A stretch of DNA of 19,802 nt, from contig NZ_JBNGOQ010000006.1 of assembly GCF_050589645.1 (NCBI RefSeq), forward strand, positions 1-19,802, read 5' to 3'. The notes beneath the pieces were generated by a model. It was not told where the DNA came from. It made no database searches and was given only the letters and a program-made list of their open reading frames with translations. Positions 8,090-14,947 of the stretch are shown here, in pieces. The first letter of the stretch is position 1, and each line of letters begins with the position of its first letter. This DNA comes from JBNGOQ01 sp050589645. GTDB lineage: Bacteria; Bacteroidota; Bacteroidia; Flavobacteriales; Flavobacteriaceae. Both the position numbers and the translations under genes were made by a program.

Positions 8090-9322
8090 ATGAAAAAATT
8101 ACTTAATAAATACGAAAACAAGGCACCGGAAATCGTTTTTAATTGGAAAGATCCAGAAACTGAGGCAGAAGGTTGGACGGTCATAAACTCCCTTAGGGGA
8201 GGTGCCGCCGGTGGGGGTACCCGCATGCGGGAAGGCCTCGATATGAACGAGGTCCTGTCCCTGGCAAAGACCATGGAGGTTAAGTTCACGGTTTCGGGTC
8301 CGCCCATAGGGGGCGCCAAGTCGGGCATTAATTTTAATCCGAACGATCCAAGAAAAAAAAAGGTTTTGGAAAGATGGTATAACGCCGTAGCACCCTTATT
8401 GAAAAGTTATTATGGCACGGGAGGTGATCTAAACGTGGATGAAATCCATGAGGTAATCCCCATAACCGAAGACGCGGGGGTATGGCATCCCCAAGAGGGT
8501 GTATTTAACGGACATTTTAGGCCTACGGAAGCAGATAAAATAAATAGGATCGGTCAGCTGAGGCTCGGGGTCATCAAGGTATTGGAAAGTCATACCTATT
8601 CCCCCGATGTAGCCCGAAAATATACCGTAGCCGATATGATTACCGGGTTCGGGGTGGCCGAGGCCGTAAGGCATTATTACGCCATCTACGGTGGAACAGT
8701 GGTAGGGAAAAGAGCGATAATCCAAGGTTTTGGAAATGTGGGTTCGGCCGCCGCCTTTTATCTGGCGCAGATGGGGGCCAAGGTTGTTGGAATCATTGAC
8801 CGAGTGGGAGGTGTTATCAATGAAGAGGGTTTTTCCTTTGAAGAGATCAACACCTTTTTCCTAAACAAAAGAGGAAACACGCTTATGGCAGATGCCCACA
8901 ATATGATACCTTTTGAAGAAATCAATGAGCGCATATGGAGTTTGCCTACGGAGATATTTGCACCCTGTGCCGCCTCGCGGTTGATTACGAAAAAGCAGAT
9001 TGGTAAAATGATCGATTCGGGCCTTGAAGTCATTACCTGTGGGGCCAATGTCCCCTTTGCCGATAAGGAGATTTTTTTTGGACCCATTATGGAGTACACG
9101 GATGAACGGGTGAGTCTTATTCCGGACTTTATTTCCAATTGTGGAATGGCTCGGGTTTTTGCCTATTTTATGGAAAGAAGGGTAGGAATGGACGATGAAT
9201 TAATTTTTAATGATACTTCCGATACCATTCGAAAGGCAATTTTGAATATCTTTAAGCAAAATCCGTCGAAGCAAAATCTCAGCAAGACTGGATTTGAGAT
9301 TGCATTAAAACAATTAATATAA
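8090..9322 (+). CDS. Glu/Leu/Phe/Val-family amino-acid dehydrogenase
   Basis: NAD(P)-dependent oxidative deamination of an L-amino acid to the 2-oxo acid, or the reverse. The 410 residues contain the family's substrate domain with GGAAGGGTRM (37-46), Lys65 and Lys77 spaced 12 apart as in leucine dehydrogenase and glutamate dehydrogenase, and Asp113 in GTGGDLNVDE as the expected catalytic Asp. The Rossmann GxGxxG is QGFGNVGS at 212-219. Near the C-terminus are APCAASRLI and IPDFISNCGMARVF. The catalytic loop reads GGAKSG, unlike the usual GGGKGG of glutamate dehydrogenase, so substrate is uncertain: glutamate is likely, but branched-chain amino acids are possible. It is followed after 16 bases by the antiporter gene, probably in the same transcript. 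Confidence 0.92.
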   Translation: MKKLLNKYENKAPEIVFNWKDPETEAEGWTVINSLRGGAAGGGTRMREGLDMNEVLSLAKTMEVKFTVSGPPIGGAKSGINFNPNDPRKKKVLERWYNAVAPLLKSYYGTGGDLNVDEIHEVIPITEDAGVWHPQEGVFNGHFRPTEADKINRIGQLRLGVIKVLESHTYSPDVARKYTVADMITGFGVAEAVRHYYAIYGGTVVGKRAIIQGFGNVGSAAAFYLAQMGAKVVGIIDRVGGVINEEGFSFEEINTFFLNKRGNTLMADAHNMIPFEEINERIWSLPTEIFAPCAASRLITKKQIGKMIDSGLEVITCGANVPFADKEIFFGPIMEYTDERVSLIPDFISNCGMARVFAYFMERRVGMDDELIFNDTSDTIRKAILNIFKQNPSKQNLSKTGFEIALKQLI

Positions 9323-9338
9323 CTAAAACCGACCGACT

Positions 9339-10673
9339 ATGGAGACCATTATTATCATTGTATTTCTGGCTGGCTATTTAGCAATTACCCTAGAACATAA
9401 CCTTAAAATTGATAAGCTCATACCGGCCCTTGCCATGATGGCAATATTGTGGGCTATCATAGCTTTGGCGCACATGCCCGTTTTTGAGGTGAACGCTGAA
9501 CTTAGGGAGTTGGAGCCAACCCATATAGATGAAATATTATTGCATCATCTGGGAAAAACAGCGGAAATATTGGTCTTCCTATTGGGCGCTATGACCATTG
9601 TTGAAATCATAGATTATTTTGATGGGTTCGCAACAATAAAGGGCTATATCCGGACCAAGAGCAAACGAAAGCTGTTATGGCTTTTCTCCATTTTGGCCTT
9701 TATCCTGTCCGCGATCATCGATAATCTAACGGCGACCATTGTTTTAGTAACCATTTTACAAAAGGTGATCAAGGATAGGAACACCAGACTTTGGTTTGCC
9801 GGTATGATTATTATAGCTGCCAATGCGGGAGGTGCCTGGTCACCGATCGGAGATGTTACCACCACCATGTTGTGGATTGCCAATAAGGTCTCTGCAAGTC
9901 AGTTGATTATCCATGTACTCATACCCTCCATCATATGTATGATCGTGCCCACGCTGCTCGCAGGTACAAAAAAGGAGTTTAGCGGCCAAATTGAAGGGTC
10001 GTTTGAGGAAAATGGTCCTAAATCAAAATTTGGGGCAACCATGTTGTATTTGGGCCTGGGAGCCATTGTTTTTGTGCCCTTTTTCAAAACGATAACCCAT
10101 TTGCCACCTTATGTGGGCATGATGCTTTCCCTAGCCGTGGTGGCCACCTTTGCGGAAATATACAGCAGTTCCAAATTTAGCATATCCAATGTGGATGACG
10201 GAAGTCACGCTGCTGCCGGCCATCATAGTCCGGTGCATCATTCGCTTTCCAAAATTGAATTGCCCAGTATTTTATTTTTCCTGGGAATACTACTGGCAGT
10301 TGCCGCATTGGAATCCTTAGGGTATTTATTCAACTATGCAGGTAGTTTAAATGAGGCCATACCCAATACCGACATTGTGGTCATGCTTTTTGGTGTAGGC
10401 TCTGCGATAATTGACAATGTTCCTTTGGTAGCTGCAAGTATGGGCATGTTCTCAGAACCTATAGACAATCCGCTATGGCATTTTATTGCGTATTCGGCCG
10501 GTACCGGGGGCAGTATGCTCATCATTGGGTCCGCTGCCGGAGTAGTGGCCATGGGAATGGAGAAAATAGATTTCTTCTGGTATCTCAGAAAAATTGCCTG
10601 GCTTGCTATGGTAGGTTTTGTGGCCGGTGCCATTGCCTTTATTTTAATGCGAGATTTTGTAATACACGTATAA
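9339..10673 (+). CDS. nhaD: NhaD-type Na+/H+ antiporter
   Basis: Inner-membrane sodium/proton antiporter of the ion-transporter superfamily, 444 residues with roughly ten to twelve hydrophobic segments. The family signature ANAGGAWSPIGDVTTTMLWI is at 161-180. SAIIDN occurs twice, at 124-129 and 355-360, at equivalent places in the two halves, as expected of an inverted-repeat transporter fold. A hydrophilic loop at about 285-302 is rich in histidine (HAAAGHHSPVHH) and could respond to pH or metal. The gene lies 16 bases after the amino-acid dehydrogenase gene. Sodium export fits a marine lifestyle and could sustain sodium-driven processes. The stop codon sits at the edge of a 16-bp palindrome. 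Confidence 0.93.
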   Translation: METIIIIVFLAGYLAITLEHNLKIDKLIPALAMMAILWAIIALAHMPVFEVNAELRELEPTHIDEILLHHLGKTAEILVFLLGAMTIVEIIDYFDGFATIKGYIRTKSKRKLLWLFSILAFILSAIIDNLTATIVLVTILQKVIKDRNTRLWFAGMIIIAANAGGAWSPIGDVTTTMLWIANKVSASQLIIHVLIPSIICMIVPTLLAGTKKEFSGQIEGSFEENGPKSKFGATMLYLGLGAIVFVPFFKTITHLPPYVGMMLSLAVVATFAEIYSSSKFSISNVDDGSHAAAGHHSPVHHSLSKIELPSILFFLGILLAVAALESLGYLFNYAGSLNEAIPNTDIVVMLFGVGSAIIDNVPLVAASMGMFSEPIDNPLWHFIAYSAGTGGSMLIIGSAAGVVAMGMEKIDFFWYLRKIAWLAMVGFVAGAIAFILMRDFVIHV

Positions 10674-10688
10674 TTTTATCGATAAAAT
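10673..10688. promoter_or_regulatory. 16-bp perfect palindrome after nhaD
   Basis: ATTTTATC is followed directly by its reverse complement GATAAAAT, with no spacer. It begins on the last base of the nhaD stop and ends 35 bases before the exbB-like gene. With no loop it cannot be a good RNA hairpin, so a dimeric DNA-binding protein site controlling the downstream genes is more likely than a terminator. Confidence 0.4.
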
Positions 10689-10723
10689 ACCGTTATTAAG
10701 GCAACGTAAACACATGAAAACAT

Positions 10724-11416
10724 ATGGTATTGTTCCAAGACCTCGCCAATGAGGCCGAAATCGGGGATGCTTTGTCCGAAGAGAAAACACTTTCAGTTGT
10801 AGATTTAATCGTTAATGGGGGCGCCGGAAGTATCGTGATTATTTCCGTGCTTTTTGTGCTGTTATTTGTTGCGATGTACATCTATTTTGAACGCATATTT
10901 GCAATAAAGGCAGCCTCCAAAATAGATAAAAACTTCATGAACCAGATTAGGGACCATGTCATGAACGGCAAATTGGAAGCGGCCAAAATACTTTGTGCCC
11001 AGACCGATTCCCCGGTGGCCAGGCTTACGGAAAAAGGGGTTTCCAGAATTGGAAAACCGCTTGATGATATCAACACAGCAATAGAAAATGCAGGTACCTT
11101 GGAGGTCTACAAATTAGAACGCAATGTCAGTGTTCTTGCAACTGTGGCCGGAGCTGCTCCTATGATCGGATTCCTGGGAACGGTCATCGGTATGATTATT
11201 GCATTTCACGAAATGGCCTCTAGCGGCGGACAGGCCGAGATGGGCTCTTTGGCATCAGGGATATATACAGCCATGACAACCACCGTAGCAGGTCTTGTAG
11301 TGGGGATTATTGCGTATATTGGCTATAACCACCTAGTGAACCGGACCGATAAAGTAGTCCATAAAATGGAAGCCAATGCGGTGGAATTTTTGGATTTGTT
11401 GAATGAACCCGCCTAG
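10724..11416 (+). CDS. exbB: MotA/TolQ/ExbB proton channel family protein
   Basis: Inner-membrane proton-channel subunit that, with the ExbD/TolR partner, converts proton-motive force into movement of a TonB or TolA-like transducer. The 230 residues carry three transmembrane segments at about 35-57, 136-161 and 180-203, with the cytoplasmic loop between the first and second, and the family segment VAGAAPMIGFLGTVIGMI. TM3 includes the conserved AMTTTVAGLVVG. An upstream ATG at 10713 is out of frame. The exbD-like gene follows after 9 bases. Whether this set serves TonB-dependent uptake or a Tol-Pal-like envelope role cannot be told from this subunit. Confidence 0.93.
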   Translation: MVLFQDLANEAEIGDALSEEKTLSVVDLIVNGGAGSIVIISVLFVLLFVAMYIYFERIFAIKAASKIDKNFMNQIRDHVMNGKLEAAKILCAQTDSPVARLTEKGVSRIGKPLDDINTAIENAGTLEVYKLERNVSVLATVAGAAPMIGFLGTVIGMIIAFHEMASSGGQAEMGSLASGIYTAMTTTVAGLVVGIIAYIGYNHLVNRTDKVVHKMEANAVEFLDLLNEPA

Positions 11417-11425
11417 CCCGAGCCC

Positions 11426-11812
11426 ATGAAGTTAAAAGGTAGAAACAAGGTAAGCCCGGAATTCAGTATGTCGTCCATGACAGATATTGTCTTTCTGTTA
11501 TTGGTTTTCTTTATGCTGACCTCAAATGCGCCCAACGCCCTAGATCTTCTATTACCCAAGGCCAAAGGAAAATCGACCAACACCCAAAATGTATCGGTTA
11601 CGATCAACAAGGACCTGGAATATTTTGTGAACAGCGAACGCATCAACGGAGAATACATAGAAATTGAATTAAAAAAAGCACTGGAAGGACAGGAGAAACC
11701 TACGATTATTCTTAGGGCAGAGGAGAGTGTTGCCATCAAAGAGGCGGTAAACGTTATGGATATCGCCAACAGAAACAGTTACAAGGTTATTCTTGCAGTG
11801 CGACCCAATTAA
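11426..11812 (+). CDS. exbD: ExbD/TolR family biopolymer transport protein
   Basis: Partner of the ExbB/TolQ channel. A single N-terminal transmembrane helix (about 20-36) has the essential proton-carrying Asp20 in SSMTDIVFLLLVFFML, followed by a periplasmic domain of about 90 residues. At 128 residues it is the normal size. It begins 9 bases after exbB, and its stop overlaps the start of the next gene (TAATG), indicating translational coupling of the three genes. Confidence 0.93.
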   Translation: MKLKGRNKVSPEFSMSSMTDIVFLLLVFFMLTSNAPNALDLLLPKAKGKSTNTQNVSVTINKDLEYFVNSERINGEYIEIELKKALEGQEKPTIILRAEESVAIKEAVNVMDIANRNSYKVILAVRPN

Positions 11813-12711
11813 TGTCGCTACTAGATACGAGACACAAAAAAAAATCCTTTACACTTACCACATTGTTGTTAAGTGTACTACTCCTTTTACTTTTTTACAT
11901 AGGGCTCACCTATATGGATCCGCCCATTGAGAATGGCATTTCCGTGAATTTTGGCACGACCGATTTTGGAAGTGGACGAGTGCAGCCCAAAGAAAAAATA
12001 CAATCGGAACCTGTAAAAGTACCCAATAAGCCAGCTGTTCCGGAAGAAGTGGAAGAGGAGGAGGAACCGGAAAAAGTTGCCCAGGAAGAGGTGGCCAAAG
12101 AAGAACCGGTAGAAAAGGTACTTACCAAGGAAGACCCCGAATCCATCAAAATAAAGCAGGAAAGGGAGGCGAAACGCAAAGCAGACGAAGCTGCCAAGCA
12201 GGCCAAGGCCAAGGCCGATAGGGAAGCCCGTGAAAAACGTGAAGCGGAGGAGCGGGCCCAAAAGGAACGCGAAGCCAAAAAAAACAAATTGGATGCCTTG
12301 ATGGGCGGACTCAACAAATCCGACGGCACCGCCAGCGGTTCGGAAGGCGATGATAACAGAAGCGGTGATAAAGGCAAGCCAGAAGGGGACCCCTACGCTA
12401 CCAGTTATTATGGAAGCCCAGGCTCGGGAAGTGGTACCGGTGGCTTTGGCCTCAACGGAAGGTCCTTGGTGAGCAGGGGCAAAGTACCGCAAGATTGTAA
12501 TCAGGAAGGAAGGGTCGTTGTAAAAATTGTGGTAGATAGAAATGGAAAAGTGGTCAGCGCCACCCCCGGTGTAAAGGGAACTACCAACAATGATCCGTGT
12601 CTATTGGACCCTGCAAGGAAAACCGCTTTTAAGCATCGATGGAATTTGGATTCCAATGCACCGAATCAACAGGTGGGCTTTGTCGTGGTCAATTTTAAAT
12701 TGGGAGAATAG
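11812..12711 (+). CDS. TonB/TolA-like energy transducer
   Basis: A 299-residue inner-membrane anchored periplasm-spanning protein. A positively charged N-terminus and one transmembrane helix (about 14-34) are followed by a Glu/Pro/Lys stretch (60-110), a Lys/Arg/Glu/Ala segment likely to form a long helix or coiled coil (110-160), a Gly/Ser-rich linker (162-220), and a C-terminal TonB-like domain from about 222 with GRVVVKIVVDRNGKVVSATP. Two Cys, C229 and C263, lie in this domain and could form a disulphide. The middle recalls TolA, the end recalls TonB as commonly annotated in Bacteroidota. It follows exbD with a one-base overlap, so it is the transducer driven by that channel. The outer-membrane target is unknown. 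Confidence 0.88.
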   Translation: MSLLDTRHKKKSFTLTTLLLSVLLLLLFYIGLTYMDPPIENGISVNFGTTDFGSGRVQPKEKIQSEPVKVPNKPAVPEEVEEEEEPEKVAQEEVAKEEPVEKVLTKEDPESIKIKQEREAKRKADEAAKQAKAKADREAREKREAEERAQKEREAKKNKLDALMGGLNKSDGTASGSEGDDNRSGDKGKPEGDPYATSYYGSPGSGSGTGGFGLNGRSLVSRGKVPQDCNQEGRVVVKIVVDRNGKVVSATPGVKGTTNNDPCLLDPARKTAFKHRWNLDSNAPNQQVGFVVVNFKLGE

Positions 12712-12715
12712 GTCG

Positions 12716-12723
12716 TACCTTTG
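12716..12723 (+). promoter_or_regulatory. Probable -7 box for folC
   Basis: TACCTTTG matches TAnnTTTG exactly and is followed by CA, the common form of Bacteroidota promoters. It begins 4 bases after the transducer stop and 20 bases before the folC ATG. No good -33 TTTG is found at 19-21 bases; TTTTAAATT upstream is a poor substitute. It suggests folC can be transcribed independently. Confidence 0.45.
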
Positions 12724-12742
12724 CAAATTCAATTGGTATTAC

Positions 12743-13954
12743 ATGACCTATAAGGAAACCCTAGATTGGATGTTTGTACAACTTCCAATGTACCAGGAAA
12801 AAGGTAAAAGTGCGTTCAATGGAAAGTTAGACACCATTAAGGCCCTTTCCGAGCACTTGGGCCGTCCGGAAAGAAAATTTAAGAGCATCCATGTAGCCGG
12901 CACCAATGGCAAGGGCTCCAGCAGCCACATGTTGGCCTCCATTTTATATGAGGCCGGTTATAAAGTTGGATTGTACACTTCGCCACACCTGAAGGATTTT
13001 AGGGAACGGATAAAAATTGATGGAGAACCTATCAGTAAAGGCAATGTCATTGATTTTGTAGCCGAGAACCGGCCTTTCTTTGAGGCACAGCAACTTTCCT
13101 TTTTTGAAATGACCGTGGGTATGGCCTTCGATTACTTTGCAAAAAATCGCGTGGACATTGCTATTGTTGAGGTGGGGTTGGGAGGCCGATTGGATTCTAC
13201 AAACATCATTACCCCCGAGGTCTGCCTAATTACCAATATCGGGTTTGACCATATGGATATGTTGGGGGATAGTTTATCCAAAATCACCTATGAGAAAGCA
13301 GGAATCATAAAGGAAAAGGTGCCCGTGGTCATAAGTGAATATCAAGAAGAGGTAGCCGATGTCTTTGAATCGGTCGCAAGGGAAAAAAAGACAAAACTCG
13401 TCTTCGCCAGCCAAGAGGTGCACAACAGTTACCCAACTTCCCTATTGGGTCATTACCAAGCCAGAAATTGTAAAGGTGTGCTTGCTGTGCTAAAGCAACT
13501 CAAGGGGTTTGTCATTCGGGAAGAGCACCTTAAGAACGGTTTTTTGCGTGTAGTGGAAAATACAGGATTGATGGGAAGGTGGCAGGTGTTGCAGCATGGG
13601 CCCAAAGTGGTGTGCGATACGGCTCATAACAGTGAAGGTCTCACCCTTGTACTGAAGCAGATAAATGGACAGCATTTTGATAGCTTGCACATGGTACTTG
13701 GCTTTGTAATGGACAAAAATTTGGATTCGATCTTTCCGTTGTTACCTAAAAAGGCCACCTATTACTTTTGTAGGCCCAATATCCGACGGGGTATGGAGGT
13801 TGCAGGGATACTGGAAAAGGCCCAAGCTTATGGCTTACAGGGCCAGGCATACACCTCGGTGAAAGAAGCCTACGAGGCTGCGTTGAAAAAGGCGCTGGAC
13901 ACAGATTTTATCTATGTTGGCGGGAGTACCTTTACCGTGGCGGAAGTGTTGTAA
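12743..13954 (+). CDS. folC: Folylpolyglutamate synthase / dihydrofolate synthase
   Basis: ATP-dependent Mur-ligase family enzyme adding glutamate to dihydropteroate and/or folates in the cytoplasm. The 403 residues carry the P-loop HVAGTNGKGSSS (50-61), then TSPHLKDFRERI with the usual folate-binding SPHL, EVGLGGRLDSTN, the metal-site HMDMLGDS and KAGIIKEKVPVV. The frame is open upstream for another 51 codons, but those overlap the transducer gene and look non-coding; the ATG at 12743 gives a protein starting MTYKETLDWMF, like relatives. Product glutamate chains use the glutamate supplied by GltBD. It is followed by the tRNA-Val promoter with no clear terminator. Confidence 0.95.
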   Translation: MTYKETLDWMFVQLPMYQEKGKSAFNGKLDTIKALSEHLGRPERKFKSIHVAGTNGKGSSSHMLASILYEAGYKVGLYTSPHLKDFRERIKIDGEPISKGNVIDFVAENRPFFEAQQLSFFEMTVGMAFDYFAKNRVDIAIVEVGLGGRLDSTNIITPEVCLITNIGFDHMDMLGDSLSKITYEKAGIIKEKVPVVISEYQEEVADVFESVAREKKTKLVFASQEVHNSYPTSLLGHYQARNCKGVLAVLKQLKGFVIREEHLKNGFLRVVENTGLMGRWQVLQHGPKVVCDTAHNSEGLTLVLKQINGQHFDSLHMVLGFVMDKNLDSIFPLLPKKATYYFCRPNIRRGMEVAGILEKAQAYGLQGQAYTSVKEAYEAALKKALDTDFIYVGGSTFTVAEVL

Positions 13955-13971
13955 TTTTTTACATTTTTTTC

Positions 13972-14002
13972 TTTTAAGGAAATAAAAACAATCCTATATT
14001 TG
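13972..14002 (+). promoter_or_regulatory. Promoter of tRNA-Val
   Basis: TATATTTG (13995-14002) fits the Bacteroidota -7 box exactly, and TTTT (13972-13975) lies exactly 19 bases upstream, one base from the -33 TTTG. The box is 38 bases before the mature tRNA 5' end, leaving a short leader to be processed. Confidence 0.6.
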
Positions 14003-14040
14003 CACTCCCTTATCCAAGGATGGGGGAATTTAATGAAATA

Positions 14041-14118
14041 GGGCGCTTAGCTCAGTTGGTTTAGAGCACCTCGTTTACACCGAGGGGGTCGGGGGTTCGA
14101 ATCCCTCAGCGCCCACCA
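14041..14118 (+). tRNA. tRNA-Val (anticodon UAC)
   Basis: Complete cloverleaf: 7-bp acceptor stem GGGCGCT/AGCGCCC, D stem GCTC/GAGC, anticodon stem CCTCG/CGAGG around loop TTTACAC with anticodon TAC at 14076-14078, and a T stem of GGGGG/CCCTC with one wobble and loop TTCGAAT. Discriminator A and the CCA end are encoded. The UAC anticodon reads valine codons, mainly GUA and GUG. Confidence 0.96.
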
Positions 14119-14124
14119 CAAACA

Positions 14125-14153
14125 AAAATCCATACGTAAGTGTGGATTTTTTT
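14125..14153 (+). terminator. Intrinsic terminator of tRNA-Val
   Basis: An 11-bp stem AAAATCCATAC (14125-14135) with GTGTGGATTTT (14140-14150), one T-G wobble and a GTAA loop, runs straight into further T residues. It lies 6 bases after the CCA end. Confidence 0.85.
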
Positions 14154-14402
14154 ATTTCCAGAAGTCAACCAAAGTAGGACTTTAGCAAAAGGGGGTGTAT
14201 ACTCAACTGCAGGGCAATCATTGTTTTTTGGGAATAAGAAGTGTCTACCCACGGGTCATCCAATCAATGACTCCACATATTACCATATAGGCCCAGTTAT
14301 TACACGAGGTTTTTCCACGACCCTACATAGGGCTTACTTTAATGCGTATATGGCTCCGATGCATTTCATGGATAGGGGACCCCATACGGAAAAATAGAAC
14401 CT
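14154..14402. other. Spacer between tRNA-Val and small gene, nothing recognised
   Basis: About 250 bases without a recognisable gene. A frame on the plus strand (14140-14397) is open but starts inside the tRNA terminator and resembles no family. No copy of the tRNA 3' end, which would mark an integrated element, was seen. Confidence 0.4.
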
Positions 14403-14627
14403 ATGACCATTCTTCATTTTCTCCGGCTTACAAAAGCCCAACAATGGGATCTTCTTTTGGCCCAGGGCAAGCGTATTGGTAGTCATCGCACTAAGCGGTC
14501 TTCCTATATCTTGTACACCATGGAGAATTTTTTTGTAGAGGTAGAGTTAGATTTAACCGGTGAAACCTTAGGATCACTTTTTCCCTTTATCTGTGGAGAC
14601 CGCTTGAAAAAATACGTTAAAAAATAG
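14403..14627 (+). CDS. Small conserved-type Bacteroidota protein, function unknown
   Basis: A 74-residue acidic-to-neutral soluble protein without signal peptide or membrane segment. The pattern is an N-terminal FLRLTKAQQWDLLLAQGKRI helix, then a YILYTMENFFVEVELD strand segment and a C-terminal LKKYVKK. This layout (helix with Q-W, then lY-l-nFfVEVe-d) is that of a small protein family recurring in Bacteroidota genomes, usually annotated as hypothetical. The recognition is by pattern only. Its promoter was not found, and Met codons are clear only at the chosen start. The frame stays open for 62 codons after the TAG stop. Function is unknown; do not infer one. Confidence 0.6.
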   Translation: MTILHFLRLTKAQQWDLLLAQGKRIGSHRTKRSSYILYTMENFFVEVELDLTGETLGSLFPFICGDRLKKYVKK

Positions 14628-14816
14628 AGGTCAAAAAAGGTTTTTGGCGACACCTGGGAAGGAACCTTGAATACCATGGGAAACTGGGTCGCGTCTGAAA
14701 ATGATCCATTTTTCATGGTTAACAACATTCGCATGAATTATACCCATATGGATATTTCCGAGTTGGATTATAATCAGAACGATAGGTCTGAATTGGGGAT
14801 GGATTTTTTCCAATAG
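14628..14816 (+). pseudogene. Open fragment in frame after the small gene, uncertain
   Basis: Directly after the TAG at 14625-14627 the same frame stays open for 62 codons to TAG at 14814-14816. It includes segments such as GDTWEGTLNTMGNWVASEN and DPFFMVNNIRMNYTHMDISE. A start at ATG 14676 would give 46 residues. Codon use looks like that of the neighbouring genes and the composition looks protein-like, but no family is recognised. It could be the tail of a degraded longer gene, a short separate gene, or chance. Confidence 0.3.
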
Positions 14817-14835
14817 GCTTCGGGATTGTTGACCC

Positions 14836-14868
14836 CAAAAGAAAAACCGCCGCCTTAAGGCAACGGTT
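14836..14868 (-). terminator. Terminator of the T9SS accessory cassette
   Basis: Read on the minus strand: 10-bp stem AACCGTTGCC/GGCGGCGGTT with two G-T wobbles and a TTAA loop, followed by TTTCTTTT. It lies about 80 bases after the stop of the OmpA-family gene and faces its transcription. Confidence 0.8.
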
Positions 14869-14947
14869 ATCTTGAAACAAACTAACTTAAACTTACTATA
14901 AAAAGACGTTGAACAGCGTTTGGATGGTTTCTTAAATTGGTTTAGCC

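Noticed and set aside
11887..12492. 201-residue minus-strand frame with hydrophobic runs inside the transducer gene
   Set aside because: The Phe/Leu-rich runs are the complement of the Lys/Glu-rich codons of the transducer; no independent support.
12590..12742. N-terminal extension of the folC frame
   Set aside because: The 51 codons overlap the transducer gene in another frame and resemble no folC family N-terminus; the ATG at 12743 fits.
14140..14397. 85-residue frame after tRNA-Val
   Set aside because: It starts inside the tRNA terminator hairpin and shows no recognisable family or protein-like pattern.
14041..14402. tRNA-Val as an integration site for a mobile element
   Set aside because: No duplicated tRNA 3' end, integrase gene or phage gene was seen downstream within the window.
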